Of a DNA stretch of 64,000 nucleotides, positions 7,260 through 15,827 are shown piece by piece; position 1 is the stretch's first letter, and every line of letters begins with the position of its first letter. Source of the stretch: JADGOV01 sp963814355. Lineage in GTDB: Bacteria; Actinomycetota; Actinomycetes; JADGOV01. Location of the stretch: contig CAWFCZ010000018.1 of the NCBI GenBank assembly GCA_963814355.1, positions 1,116,001-1,180,000 of the forward strand, in the 5' to 3' direction. Made by a program: the position numbers and the translations under genes. The notes under the pieces are model-generated. The model was not told the DNA's origin, made no database searches, and saw only the letters and a list, made by a program, of their open reading frames with translations.

Positions 7260-8702
7260 GTGGCCGGTACGGCGCGGGTTGTCCTCGCGTCCAATCGCGG
7301 GCCGGTTTCCTTCGCCGAGGACAGCGCTGGCCGGCTTGTCCCGCGGCGCGGCGGCGGCGGGCTGATCTCCGGGCTGCGGGCCGCCGCACACGGCAGCGAG
7401 GCGATGTGGGTCTGCGCTGCGCTAGGCGTCGCCGACCGCCGCGCCGCCCGGGAGGCTGGCGACGGCGGCCGGATCGATGTCGCCGGGCACGACACCGACG
7501 GCGCCCGGGTCCGGATGCTGGACATCGACCCGACGACGTACCACCGGGCCTACAACGCGGTTGCCAACCGCACCCTGTGGTTCCTGCACCACATGCTCTT
7601 CGACGTGGCCGCTACGCCGGTCTTCGACGAGCGGTTTCGCCGGGAGTGGGCCGCCTACGCCGAGTACGACGAGGCGTTCGCGGTCGCCGTGGCGCAGGAG
7701 GCGGCACCGGGAGCGTTGGTTGCCGTGCAGGACTACCACTTGACACTGACCCCGCGGATGCTGCGAGCTCGCCGACCGGACCTGCGGATCGGCCACTTCA
7801 GCCACACGCCCTGGGCCTCGGCGTCATACTTTCGGCTGCTACCCGACGATATCGCCCGCGACGTGCTCACCGGGCTACTGGCCGCTGACGCGGTGGGCTT
7901 CCTGTGCCAACGCTGGGCGGCGGCGTTCCTGGACTGCTGTGTCGCCGTCCTCGACGCCCGGGTGGACGGCGACACCGTGATCCACGCCGGGCATCGGACC
8001 CGGGTACGGGTGCACAGCTTGGGCGTGGACCCAGCGGAGTTGCACCGGCGGGCGGACCAGCCCGACGTCGCAGCCCGCAAGGCGGTGCTGGCCGAGGTGG
8101 TCGGTGACCGGCGGCTGCTGCTGCGCATCGACCGGACCGAGATGAGCAAGAACATCGTCCGGGGCCTGGCCGCCTACCGGGAACTGCTCCGGACCCGGCC
8201 GGAATGGCACGGCCGGGTGGTGCACCTTGCCTTCGCCTACCCGAGCCGGCACGACCTTCCGGAGTACCGCGCCTACACCGCCGCCGTGCAGCAGATGGCC
8301 GAGGAGATCGAAGACGAGTTCGCGACTCCGTACTGGGCTCCCCTCGTTCTGGAGGTCAACGACGACTATCCCCGGTCGCTGGCCGCGTACAGCCTGGCGG
8401 ACGCGCTGGTGGTGAACCCGATCCGGGACGGCATGAACCTCATCGCCAAGGAGGGCGTGGTGCTCTCCGAGCGGAACCTGGCTCTGGTGCTGTCCCGGGA
8501 GGCCGGCGCGGCCGACGAACTGGGTACCGGGGCGTTGCTGGTCAACCCGTACGACGTCAGCGACACGGCGGCCGCCATGCACGCCGCCTTGACCATGTCG
8601 ACCGGCGAGCGGGCCAGCCGGCGGCGGCTGCTGGTGGCCGGGGCGACCGCGCTCCCGCCACGGGAGTGGCTCGACCGCCAGCTCACCGAGCTGGCGCAGT
8701 AG
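7260..8702 (+). CDS. otsA: Trehalose-6-phosphate synthase family glycosyltransferase (GT20)
   Basis: 480 residues from GTG 7260. It would join a nucleotide-activated glucose to glucose-6-phosphate, giving trehalose 6-phosphate. The fold is GT-B: VLASNRGPVSF and RRGGGGLISGL at the N-terminus (acceptor/donor glycine loop), VQDYHLTLTPRML, HFSHTPWASASYFRLLP, the donor-site RIDRTEMSKNIVRGL (conserved R and K of the OtsA active site), and NPIRDGMNLIAKEGV with the sugar-binding acid residues. It belongs to the actinobacterial branch in which the E. coli VDRLDYxKG motif is replaced by (V/I)DRTExSKNIVRG. The convergent otsB gene starts 5 bp beyond its stop, so the two pathway enzymes sit tail to tail. 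Confidence 0.88.
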   Translation: MAGTARVVLASNRGPVSFAEDSAGRLVPRRGGGGLISGLRAAAHGSEAMWVCAALGVADRRAAREAGDGGRIDVAGHDTDGARVRMLDIDPTTYHRAYNAVANRTLWFLHHMLFDVAATPVFDERFRREWAAYAEYDEAFAVAVAQEAAPGALVAVQDYHLTLTPRMLRARRPDLRIGHFSHTPWASASYFRLLPDDIARDVLTGLLAADAVGFLCQRWAAAFLDCCVAVLDARVDGDTVIHAGHRTRVRVHSLGVDPAELHRRADQPDVAARKAVLAEVVGDRRLLLRIDRTEMSKNIVRGLAAYRELLRTRPEWHGRVVHLAFAYPSRHDLPEYRAYTAAVQQMAEEIEDEFATPYWAPLVLEVNDDYPRSLAAYSLADALVVNPIRDGMNLIAKEGVVLSERNLALVLSREAGAADELGTGALLVNPYDVSDTAAAMHAALTMSTGERASRRRLLVAGATALPPREWLDRQLTELAQ

Positions 8703-8707
8703 CGTCC

Positions 8708-9523
8708 TTAGCCCAACGCCGCCGACAGCCCGGCCAACAGCCGCACTACCTCGGGCGGCCCGTCGAGGACGAGATCGGCCCGCTCGGCCAGTGCGGTCAC
8801 CTCCGCCGATGTGCTGGCCACCGTGATCCCCGGGATGCCGACGTCCCGGAGCGCCTCGACCGCCGAGTACGCCGCCAGGTCACCGAGGTCGTCCCCGGCG
8901 AACAGCAGTGCACCGGCCTGAGCGTCGGCACGCAGCCGGCGCAACGCAGCCCCCTTGTCCATGCCGGGCGGGCGCAGTTCGAGCACGAACCGGCCGGGTT
9001 CCGCGGCCAGACCCAACTCATCCGCCAGCGCCGTCAGCGCCGGGGCAAGCGCATCCAGAAGGCCGGCCGGGTCAGCCGCCCGGCGGGTATGGACGGCCAG
9101 GGCGTGACCCTTGTCCTCCAGCCGAGCCTCCGGGGCGCCGGCGAGCAGCGCCGGCAGCCGCTCGCGCGCGGCCGCCACCGCCGGCAGCGGCGGCGGCGCC
9201 TCGACCCGGCCGCCGACGAAGCGCTCCAGACCGTACTGCCCGGCGATGACCACACCGGCCAGGCCGGGGACGGTGTCGGTGCGCAAAAAGCCCTGCACGT
9301 CGGCGACCGGCCGGCCGGTGACGATGGCCACTGTGCCGACCTTTCGGGCCAGGTCCACCAAGGCTTCGACGGCGCCCTCGGCCGGTTCGGCGAGCGCCGG
9401 ATCGGGCACGATCGGAGCCAGCGTGCCGTCGTAGTCCACGGCGATCAGGGCCCGGCGCGGGGCACTCAGGATCGCCGCCAGCCCGGCTCGCCCGACCGCG
9501 GTCGCCGGCTCAGGCAGCGGCAT
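8708..9523 (-). CDS. otsB: Trehalose-6-phosphate phosphatase
   Basis: 271 residues from ATG 9523. It removes phosphate from trehalose 6-phosphate, completing the OtsA-OtsB route to the stress sugar trehalose. The HAD nucleophile motif is VDYDGTLAP (D30 and D32), motif II is IVTGRPVADVQ, a cap-domain signature is GQYGLERF, and motif III/IV is FAGDDLGDLAAY. The lysine in RPPGMDKGAALRRL is as expected for the family. It lies 8 bp after the stop of the DUF3263 gene, so the two are probably co-transcribed, and it converges with otsA. Confidence 0.95.
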   Translation of the reverse strand: MPLPEPATAVGRAGLAAILSAPRRALIAVDYDGTLAPIVPDPALAEPAEGAVEALVDLARKVGTVAIVTGRPVADVQGFLRTDTVPGLAGVVIAGQYGLERFVGGRVEAPPPLPAVAAARERLPALLAGAPEARLEDKGHALAVHTRRAADPAGLLDALAPALTALADELGLAAEPGRFVLELRPPGMDKGAALRRLRADAQAGALLFAGDDLGDLAAYSAVEALRDVGIPGITVASTSAEVTALAERADLVLDGPPEVVRLLAGLSAALG

Positions 9524-9531
9524 GGCGCGGA

Positions 9532-9828
9532 TCAGCCGTCCAGGCCCAGCCGGCGGGCCGAGCGGGCCCGCTGCCGGGCGTCGCGCAGTCGACGCAGCCG
9601 CTTGACCAGCATGGGGTCGGCGGCCAGGGCTTCCGGCCGGTCCAGCAGGCCGTTGAGCACCTGGTAGTACCGGGTGGCGGACATGTCGAACAGGTCGCGG
9701 ATGGCCTGCTCCTTGGACCCGGCATAGTGCCACCACTGCCGCTCGAAGGCCAGGATCTCGGCGTCCCGCGCAGACAAGGGCGAGCCGTCCCGGGGCGGGG
9801 TGGGAGCCGGCGCGGCGGAGGCGTCCAT
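9532..9828 (-). CDS. DUF3263 protein
   Basis: 98 residues from ATG 9828. From residue about 19 (LSARDAEILAFERQWWHYAGSKEQAIRDLF), and on through DMSATRYYQVLNGLLDRPEALAADPMLVKRLRRLR, it matches DUF3263, a short actinobacterial family with a helix-turn-helix look (SKEQAIRDLFDMSATRYYQVL) and a basic tail. A DNA-binding role is inferred, not shown. The Pro/Ala-rich first 18 residues are variable. It is followed after 8 bp by otsB. Confidence 0.9.
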   Translation of the reverse strand: MDASAAPAPTPPRDGSPLSARDAEILAFERQWWHYAGSKEQAIRDLFDMSATRYYQVLNGLLDRPEALAADPMLVKRLRRLRDARQRARSARRLGLDG

Positions 9829-9916
9829 AACCGGCAGCCTACGACGGAGAGTGGCGGCGGCGGCTGTTCCGGCGCGCCAGTGGCCGATGCTCCTCGGGGT
9901 AGGGCTGGGGCGCGCA

Positions 9917-11173
9917 TCAGGGGTAGAGGCCCCGGGTGCGGTGCGCCTCGGCCACCCGGCCGACCCCGATCATCTGCGCGGCGGTCCGCAGCGACACCCC
10001 GCGGTCGGCGGAGAGCGCAGAGACCTCAGCGTAGGCCCGATCCATCAGCTCCTGGAGCCGGGCATTGACCTGGTCCTCGCTCCAGAAGTACGCCTGCAGG
10101 TCCTGGACCCACTCGAAGTAGGACACCGCGACCCCACCGGAGTTGGCCAGCACGTCCGGTACGACCACCGTGCCCTTGGCCTCCAGGATGGCGTCGGCGT
10201 CCGGGGTGGTGGGGCCGTTGGCACCCTCGACGATGAAGCGGGCCCGGACCCGGTCGGCGTTGGCCGCCATGATCACGCCTTCCAGAGCGGCCGGCACGAG
10301 GATGTCCACGTCGAGCTCGATCAGTTCCTCGTTTGTGATCGTGTCCGTGCCCGGGTAGCCGACCACGGACTCCGCGCCGGAGCGGATGTGGCGCAGCAGG
10401 GCGACCGGGTTGAGTCCCTTCGGGTTGTACGCCCCGCCTTTGACGTCGCTGACCGCCACCACGGTGCAGCCGGCGTCGTGCAGGAACTGGGCCGCCAGGC
10501 CGCCGACCTTGCCGAAACCCTGCACCGCGACCGTGCAGTCCCGCGGGTCGATCCGGCGCTCCCGCAGCGCGGCGAAGGCGGAGAACATCACCCCCCGGGA
10601 CGTGGCCCCGCCGCGGCCCTCGGAGCCACCGATGGATACCGGTTTCCCGGTGACCACCCCGGTCGTGGTGTACCCGCGGTTCACCGAGTACGTGTCCATG
10701 AACCAGGCCATGGTCTGCTCGTCGGTGCCGACGTCCGGCGCCGGAATGTCGCGTTCCGGGCCGATGATCGGCAGGATCTCGCTGGCGTACCGCCGGGTGA
10801 CCCGCTCGAGTTCGTTGCGGGAATACAGCCTCGGGTCGATCGTCACCCCGCCCTTGGCACCGCCGTACGGGATTCCCACCAGGGCGCACTTCCAGGTCAT
10901 CCACATTGCCAGCGCCTTGACCTCGTCGAGGTCGGTGGACGGGTGGTACCGGATGCCGCCCTTCGCCGGGCCGCGCGAGAAGTTGTGCTGCACGCGGTAG
11001 CCGGCCAGGACTTCGACGTGGCCGTCGTCGCGGCGCAGTGGGATGGAGACGGTCAGCGACCGGCGGGGCGTGGCCAGCAGGTCGTGTGTGCCGTCGTCGA
11101 GGCCGAGTTGCCGAGCGGCCTCGGCCAACTGGGTGAGTGCAGAATCCCAAGCCGACTGCCGAGCGAGCGACAC
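9917..11173 (-). CDS. Glu/Leu/Phe/Val dehydrogenase
   Basis: 418 residues. The start is GTG 11173, preceded by GGGAG at 7-8 nt; no ATG fits. It interconverts an amino acid (most likely glutamate) with its 2-oxo acid and ammonia using NAD(P). The substrate-binding part shows GPAKGGIRYHPSTD and the catalytic WKCALVGIPYGGAKGGV. The Rossmann motif is VAVQGFGKVGGLAAQFLHDAGC, with GANGPTTPDAD and DVLANSGGVAVSYFEWVQD further on. The length fits hexameric glutamate dehydrogenases of about 420 residues. It is divergent from the DUF349 gene across a 250-bp gap. Confidence 0.93.
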   Translation of the reverse strand: MSLARQSAWDSALTQLAEAARQLGLDDGTHDLLATPRRSLTVSIPLRRDDGHVEVLAGYRVQHNFSRGPAKGGIRYHPSTDLDEVKALAMWMTWKCALVGIPYGGAKGGVTIDPRLYSRNELERVTRRYASEILPIIGPERDIPAPDVGTDEQTMAWFMDTYSVNRGYTTTGVVTGKPVSIGGSEGRGGATSRGVMFSAFAALRERRIDPRDCTVAVQGFGKVGGLAAQFLHDAGCTVVAVSDVKGGAYNPKGLNPVALLRHIRSGAESVVGYPGTDTITNEELIELDVDILVPAALEGVIMAANADRVRARFIVEGANGPTTPDADAILEAKGTVVVPDVLANSGGVAVSYFEWVQDLQAYFWSEDQVNARLQELMDRAYAEVSALSADRGVSLRTAAQMIGVGRVAEAHRTRGLYP

Positions 11174-11422
11174 CGTGATGCTCCCTTGCCCTCCGCGGTC
11201 GCCGTTGACCGCGTCGTGGCTTGAGAATGCCAGAAATCCACGAGGGGGAAACCCGACGAACGGATGTGTCCCCCGCGGGTCGGGCGCCGGGGGGATGCAC
11301 GACCCGGCCGGGTACGCGGATCGTGACTGCCCTGGCTGAGAAAGCCGGCAGCGCCTGCGACAATCTCCGGTCATGAGGCGCGGGAAGTCGATCGGCGTCG
11401 CGGCAGCCCCGGACGTGCGGCG

Positions 11423-12634
11423 ATGAGCGAGCCGGCTACGTCGCCGTGGGGCCGGGTCGAGGCTGACGGCACGGTGTACGTCCGCACCGCCGCCGGCGAG
11501 CGGGTCATCGGCTCCTGGCACGCCGGCACCGTGGAGGAAGGCGTCGCGTACTTCGCCCTGCGCTACGACGATCTCGCCGCCGAGGTGTCCTTGCTGGAGA
11601 ACCGGCTGGCTGCCGACGCCGGGCACGCCAAGGCGGTGAGCGAGGCGGCGGTGCGGATCCGGGCCGCCCTACCCGAGGCCCGCGTGATCGGGGACCTCGA
11701 CGATCTGGACCGTCGGCTGGCAGCGATCGCCGACACCGCGCAGGACCGACTGGCCGAGCACCGCGCGGCCCGAGCCGAGGAGCGCGTCGCCGCCACCGCA
11801 GCGAAACGGGCCCTGGTGGAGGAGGCCGAACGGATCGCCGGAAGCAACGACTGGAAGGCTACCGGTGACCGGCTGCGCGGCATTGTCGAGGACTGGCGGG
11901 CCGTCAAAGGAGCGGAGAAGGCCGCCGAAACCGAGCTGTGGAGACGCTTCGCCGCCGCGCGGGACGCCTTTACCCGCCGGCGCAGTGAACACTTCGCCGC
12001 GTTGGACTCCCAGCGCAAGGCCGCCGTCGCGCGCAAGACCGAACTCATCGAGGAGGCCGAGGCGCTGTCGGAGTCGGAGGACTGGGCCGCTACGACCGCC
12101 CACTACCGGGATCTGCTTGCGCAATGGAAGGCCGCCGGGCGAGCGTCGAGGGACGCCGACGACAGGCTGTGGGCCCGATTCCGGGCCGCGCAGGACGCCT
12201 TCTTCGCCCGACGCTCGGCGATGCATGCCGAGCAGGACGCCGGGCTGCGGCGCAATCAAGAGACGAAGGAAGCCTTGGTCCGCGAGGCGGAGTCGCTCAA
12301 CCCCGAGGCCGACCTTGCCGGGGCGCAACGGCGGATGCGGGAACTGCTGGACCGATGGGGCGGGGCCGGCCGGGTGCCCCGGGCGAGCGAGGGAGAGCTG
12401 GAACGCCGGCTAGAAGCCGCCCAGAACCGGATCCGGGAGGCGGCGGACGCCCGCTGGCACACCGGCCGCTCGGTGGATGCTTCGCCGCTGGTCATCCGGC
12501 TCCGGGAGTCGATCACGAAATTGGAGGGCCGCGCCGCCCGAGCCCGGGAGCGGGGGGACGCCGCCGCCCTCACCGAGGCCGAGTCGGCACTAGAGACTCA
12601 ACGCGGGTGGCTGGCCCGGGCGCAGCGCAGCTGA
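11423..12634 (+). CDS. DUF349-domain protein
   Basis: 403 residues from ATG 11423. After an N-terminal beta-rich part (WGRVEADGTVYVRTAAGERVIGSWHAG) the protein is almost wholly helical and charged, made of repeated DUF349 units (for example DWKATGDRLRGIVEDWRAV, DWAATTAHYRDLLAQWKAAG, ADLAGAQRRMRELLDRWGGAG), each about 65-70 residues long and built for coiled-coil-like packing. The family is widespread in actinobacteria without a settled function; I infer a structural or scaffold role. No signal peptide or membrane segment. Confidence 0.88.
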   Translation: MSEPATSPWGRVEADGTVYVRTAAGERVIGSWHAGTVEEGVAYFALRYDDLAAEVSLLENRLAADAGHAKAVSEAAVRIRAALPEARVIGDLDDLDRRLAAIADTAQDRLAEHRAARAEERVAATAAKRALVEEAERIAGSNDWKATGDRLRGIVEDWRAVKGAEKAAETELWRRFAAARDAFTRRRSEHFAALDSQRKAAVARKTELIEEAEALSESEDWAATTAHYRDLLAQWKAAGRASRDADDRLWARFRAAQDAFFARRSAMHAEQDAGLRRNQETKEALVREAESLNPEADLAGAQRRMRELLDRWGGAGRVPRASEGELERRLEAAQNRIREAADARWHTGRSVDASPLVIRLRESITKLEGRAARARERGDAAALTEAESALETQRGWLARAQRS

Positions 12635-12655
12635 GACCTGCCGGGTCCGACCGCG

Positions 12656-13804
12656 TCAGACGGCCATCGGCTGCGGGACATCACGCCGGGTAGCGTCCAG
12701 TCCGTCGTAGGACCGCACCACCTCGTACCGGGTGTTGCGCTCCACCGGACGGAATCCGGCGTCCCGGATGACCTCCAGCAAGGACTCGCGGGTCATCTCG
12801 TTCGGCGTGCCGAAGCCGTCCGCGTCATGAGTGATCTTGTACTCGACCACCGAGCCGTCCAGGTCGTCGGCCCCGAAGGACAGCGACAACTGCGCGGTCT
12901 GCAGCCCATGCATCACCCAGAAGTTCTTCACGTGCGGCACGTTGTCAAACAGCAGCCGGGACACCGCGAAGGTCTTCAGCGCCTCCGCGCCAGTGGCCAT
13001 CGGCTGGTTCATCAACCGGTTGCGCGGGTCGCCGGCCGCGTCGTGCTGGAAGCGCAGCGGGATGAACACGACAAACCCGCCGGTCTCGTCCTGCAACTCG
13101 CGCAACCGGAGCACGTGGTCGACCCGGTGCCGGGGGGACTCGATGTGGCCGTACAACATCGTGCACGGCGTACGCAGCCCCTTGGCGTGCGCCAACCGGT
13201 GGATGCGGGACCAGTCAGCCCAGTGCGTATCATGGTCGACGATCTTGGCGCGGACCTCCTCGTCGAAGATCTCCGCGCCCCCGCCGGTGAGCGACTCCAA
13301 GCCGGCGTCGATGAGCTCGTCGAGGATCTCCTCCGCCGGCAACCCAGAGATCCGCTCGAACCAGTGGATCTCGGTGGCGGTGAAGGCCTTGAGCGCGACG
13401 TTCGGCAAGGCCGCTTTGAGCGCCCGCAGCGACCGCGGGTAGTACCGCCAGGGCAGTGTCGGGTGCAGGCCGTTGACGATGTGCAACTCGGTGATGCCGT
13501 GGGGCTCCATCGCCCTGGCGAGCCGGACCGCCTCCTCGATCCGCATCGTGTAGGCGTCCTTCTCACCGGGCTTGCGCTGGAAGGAGCAGTAGGCGCACGA
13601 CGCGGAGCAGACGTTGGTCATGTTCAAGTGGCGGTTGACGTTGAAGTAGACGACGTCGCCGTTCTTAGCGGTCCGCACCTCGTGCGCGAGTCCGCCGAGC
13701 CAGGCCAGGTCGTCGCTGTCGTAAAGGGCCACACCGTCGTGGTAGTCCAGCCGCTCCCCGGCACGTACCTTCGATTCGATCTCCCGAGCCCAACCCTGGT
13801 CCAT
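12656..13804 (-). CDS. mqnE: Aminofutalosine synthase (radical SAM)
   Basis: 382 residues from ATG 13804. It catalyses the SAM-radical reaction that joins 3-[(1-carboxyvinyl)oxy]benzoate to the adenosyl group to form 6-amino-6-deoxyfutalosine, an early step of the futalosine route to menaquinone. The 4Fe-4S motif CSASCAYCSF (C-x3-C-x2-C) is present, preceded by VNRHLNMTNV; ELHIVNGLHPTLPWRYY, ESLTGGGAEIFDEEVR and TPCTMLYGHIE are as expected for MqnE rather than MqnC. It starts 9 bp after the stop of the Lrp-type regulator, so the two are likely co-transcribed. Later pathway genes lie at 14966-18277. Confidence 0.96.
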   Translation of the reverse strand: MDQGWAREIESKVRAGERLDYHDGVALYDSDDLAWLGGLAHEVRTAKNGDVVYFNVNRHLNMTNVCSASCAYCSFQRKPGEKDAYTMRIEEAVRLARAMEPHGITELHIVNGLHPTLPWRYYPRSLRALKAALPNVALKAFTATEIHWFERISGLPAEEILDELIDAGLESLTGGGAEIFDEEVRAKIVDHDTHWADWSRIHRLAHAKGLRTPCTMLYGHIESPRHRVDHVLRLRELQDETGGFVVFIPLRFQHDAAGDPRNRLMNQPMATGAEALKTFAVSRLLFDNVPHVKNFWVMHGLQTAQLSLSFGADDLDGSVVEYKITHDADGFGTPNEMTRESLLEVIRDAGFRPVERNTRYEVVRSYDGLDATRRDVPQPMAV

Positions 13805-13813
13805 TCTGCGAGC

Positions 13814-14293
13814 CTATGTCTGCTCCGACCGGCGTTCGTGCGTCGGGGCGTCGAGGCCCGCCGGGCGAGCTTCCCAGCGGGTGCTCAACACCACGGTGGT
13901 GCGGGTGCGGGCCACCCCGGGCAAGTGCCACAGCTGCGCCAGTACCCGTTCCAGCGCATCCATGTCGGACACCCGCACCTTCACCACGAAAGCTTCGTCG
14001 CCGGCCACCGACCAGCAGTCCTCGACGGCCGCGATGCCGCCGAGTGCGACGGCCACGTCCTCGCGCTCGGCGGAGTCGGTCTGGTGAACGCTGATCAGGG
14101 CGCAGACGTCCATCCCGAGCGCCGTCGGCGACACGATCGCGGAGTAGCCCAGGATCGTCCCGTTCTCCTCCAACCGCCGCACCCGTTCGTGCACCGACGC
14201 CGAGGACAGCCCCACCAGCTTGGCCAGTTCGGCGTAGGTGCTGCGGGCGTGGGCTTGCAGCCCGGCCAGGATCCGCCGGTCGATATCGTCCAT
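13814..14293 (-). CDS. Lrp/AsnC-family transcriptional regulator
   Basis: 159 residues. Start ATG 14293 chosen for the family opening MDDIDRRILAGLQAHAR and for CGGAG 4-8 nt upstream; an in-frame start at 14338 would add 15 residues. The N-terminal helix-turn-helix is STYAELAKLVGLSSASVHERVRRLEENGTI (residues about 17-47), followed by the RAM ligand-binding domain with EDCWSVAGDEAFVVKVRVSDMDAL. It precedes mqnE in an apparent operon. A perfect palindrome lies 48 bp upstream of its start (14341-14359) and is a good candidate for autoregulation. The effector is unknown. Confidence 0.92.
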   Translation of the reverse strand: MDDIDRRILAGLQAHARSTYAELAKLVGLSSASVHERVRRLEENGTILGYSAIVSPTALGMDVCALISVHQTDSAEREDVAVALGGIAAVEDCWSVAGDEAFVVKVRVSDMDALERVLAQLWHLPGVARTRTTVVLSTRWEARPAGLDAPTHERRSEQT

Positions 14294-14340
14294 GGCGCTC
14301 CGTCCGGGCCCCGTTGTTAGGTTCGTCACTTCTCGCACTC

Positions 14341-14359
14341 TGCCTACAGGTAGTAGGCA
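14341..14359. promoter_or_regulatory. Palindrome in the lrp / small-ORF divergent promoter region
   Basis: TGCCTACaggtaGTAGGCA: perfect 7-bp arms, 5-bp spacer. It lies between the leftward lrp gene (start 14293) and the rightward small ORF (start 14423), and a -10-like TAGAAT (14390-14395) lies between it and the small ORF. A palindrome with the same arms and spacer length is found at 56641-56659. It is a likely operator; the Lrp-type protein encoded next to it is the natural candidate binder, by inference. Confidence 0.7.
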
Positions 14360-14422
14360 TAGAAGCGAGATTACCCGTGTTATATCAGGTAGAATGAGTT
14401 ATCGCTTGAAGGAAGGAATGAT

Positions 14423-14563
14423 ATGCACAACGTCGACCTGATGCAGGTCCGGGTCTCCGAGTTGCGTGCCGAGGGTCGCCGGGCCGGCGCCGGAACCGGC
14501 ATCGCTCGTCAGCCGAGCCGGTTGGCCAGCTCACTGCGTAGGCTCACCCGTCGGCAGCGCTGA
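14423..14563 (+). CDS. Small basic protein, 46 residues
   Basis: ATG 14423 is preceded by AAGGAAGGA (14409-14417), a strong ribosome binding site 5 nt away, and the frame ends at TGA 14561. The product begins MHNVDLMQVRVSELRAEGRR and ends RLASSLRRLTRRQR. It is rich in arginine and has no transmembrane segment or cysteines. I do not recognise a family. It is divergent from the Lrp regulator and shares its palindromic promoter region, so it may be under that regulator's control. The strong ribosome binding site is the main argument that it is real. Confidence 0.55.
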   Translation: MHNVDLMQVRVSELRAEGRRAGAGTGIARQPSRLASSLRRLTRRQR

Positions 14564-14692
14564 AGCTCCCATCGGTGCGCCTCTATCGCCCGTGACCCAC
14601 TTTAGGTAACAATCGGTGAAGAAGGCAGGTGTCGTGCCGGATGAACCTGCCCAGTACGGCACAATTCGTTGCCAGTCGGCTCGGGAGGCAGT

Positions 14693-14995
14693 GTGGAAGC
14701 GCGCGAAAGACTGCTCACACCTGGTGAGGTCGCGAGTCTTTTTCGCGTAGACCCGAAGACCGTGACCCGATGGGCGGCCGCCGGCCGGATCAGCAGTATC
14801 CGGACGCCCGGCGGTCACCGGCGATTCCGGGAAAGCGAGGTGCGTGCCTTGCTGTCCGGCGAGCAGGTACCGCCCGCGACGTCGGCGGCCCCCCCACCCG
14901 AGTCAGCGCCCAGCGGCGATGTTTCCACCGGAGACGCCATCACCCCGGAGCAACGGGAGGCGCGGTCAACCGAAAGCAGCGCCGCCCCCGGCTGA
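14693..14995 (+). CDS. BldC-like MerR-family DNA-binding protein
   Basis: 100 residues from GTG 14693, with GGGAGG 5 nt upstream. Residues 7-57 read LLTPGEVASLFRVDPKTVTRWAAAGRISSIRTPGGHRRFRESEVRALLSG, a single winged helix-turn-helix almost the same as BldC, the small developmental regulator of Streptomyces that binds DNA as head-to-tail oligomers. The tail (residues 58-100) is low-complexity Pro/Ser/Glu-rich and longer than in BldC (about 68 residues). Its 3' end overlaps the convergent UbiX-like gene by 30 bp. The role in development is inferred from the family. Confidence 0.88.
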   Translation: MEARERLLTPGEVASLFRVDPKTVTRWAAAGRISSIRTPGGHRRFRESEVRALLSGEQVPPATSAAPPPESAPSGDVSTGDAITPEQREARSTESSAAPG

Positions 14996-15709
14996 GCGAT
15001 GACTCGGCGACCGTTCGCCGCCTTGCTCCCGGCCGGCGCCGATCTTCCCGGACCAGCGCCTGAACAGTGTGTGTTCGACGCCGACGACGTCCAGAACTTT
15101 GCCGGCGACGAAGTCGACGAGATCGGAGACCTCCCGAATACCGGCGTAGAACGCCGGGCTGGCCGGGAGGATGACGGCACCGGCGTCGGCCAAGGTCAGC
15201 AGGTGGGCGAGGGTGGCCCGCGGTAACGGTGTCTCGCGCGGCACCAGCACCAGCGGCCGGCGTTCTTTGAGCGTGACGTCCGCCGCCCTCTGCAGCAGGT
15301 CCTTGGACAACCCGAGCGCGATGCCGGCCACCGAGGCCGTGCTGGCCGGGACCACCACCATCCCCCTGGCCGGGTAGGAGCCACTCGACGGACCGGCCGC
15401 GAGATCACCAGGTCCCCAGTGCCGCAGGTCGCCGAGTTCGTTGCGGCCCAGCCAGGACTGGGCCGCCTCTGCCCAGCGGCCGTCGTTCCACGTCACGCCC
15501 GTCTCGTCGAGCAGGGTCAGCCGGGCAGCCCGGGAGATCACCAGGTCGACCGCCAGTCCGGCATCGAGCAGGCCGCGCAGGACGGCAGCCGCGTACGGGG
15601 TACCAGAGGCGCCGGAGACGCCGAGTACCCACGGGATCCGGCTCACCGGTTCGCGCCGGCGATGCTGGACCTTGGTGGGCCTCCCGGTGCCCGATGCGCG
15701 ATCGGTCAT
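14966..15709 (-). CDS. UbiX-family flavin prenyltransferase (menaquinone pathway)
   Basis: 247 residues from ATG 15709; GTG further in (before SRIPWVLGVSGASG) is an alternative. UbiX enzymes make prenylated FMN, the cofactor needed by UbiD decarboxylases. The signature GVSGASGTPYAAAVLRGLL (FMN loop) and VVVPASTASVAGIALGLSKDLLQRAADVTLKERRPLVLVPRETPL are both typical. The C-terminal 30 residues are Gly/Ser-rich and overlap the convergent BldC-like gene. It stands next to mqnP and a UbiD-like gene, which matches the late futalosine pathway, so it probably supplies prFMN to that UbiD (MqnM/MqnL-type pair). Confidence 0.9.
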   Translation of the reverse strand: MTDRASGTGRPTKVQHRRREPVSRIPWVLGVSGASGTPYAAAVLRGLLDAGLAVDLVISRAARLTLLDETGVTWNDGRWAEAAQSWLGRNELGDLRHWGPGDLAAGPSSGSYPARGMVVVPASTASVAGIALGLSKDLLQRAADVTLKERRPLVLVPRETPLPRATLAHLLTLADAGAVILPASPAFYAGIREVSDLVDFVAGKVLDVVGVEHTLFRRWSGKIGAGREQGGERSPSHRSAGGGAAFG

Positions 15710-15827
15710 CCGGCCACCCTTCGTGATGACAGTCTGAGACCCGGCGCGGAGCAGTGTACGGCGTCGGTTCGACGACATCGCCTGCTCAAGGCGCGCCCGG
15801 GTGCCACCAGCCGAGCCCGGGCGCTAC

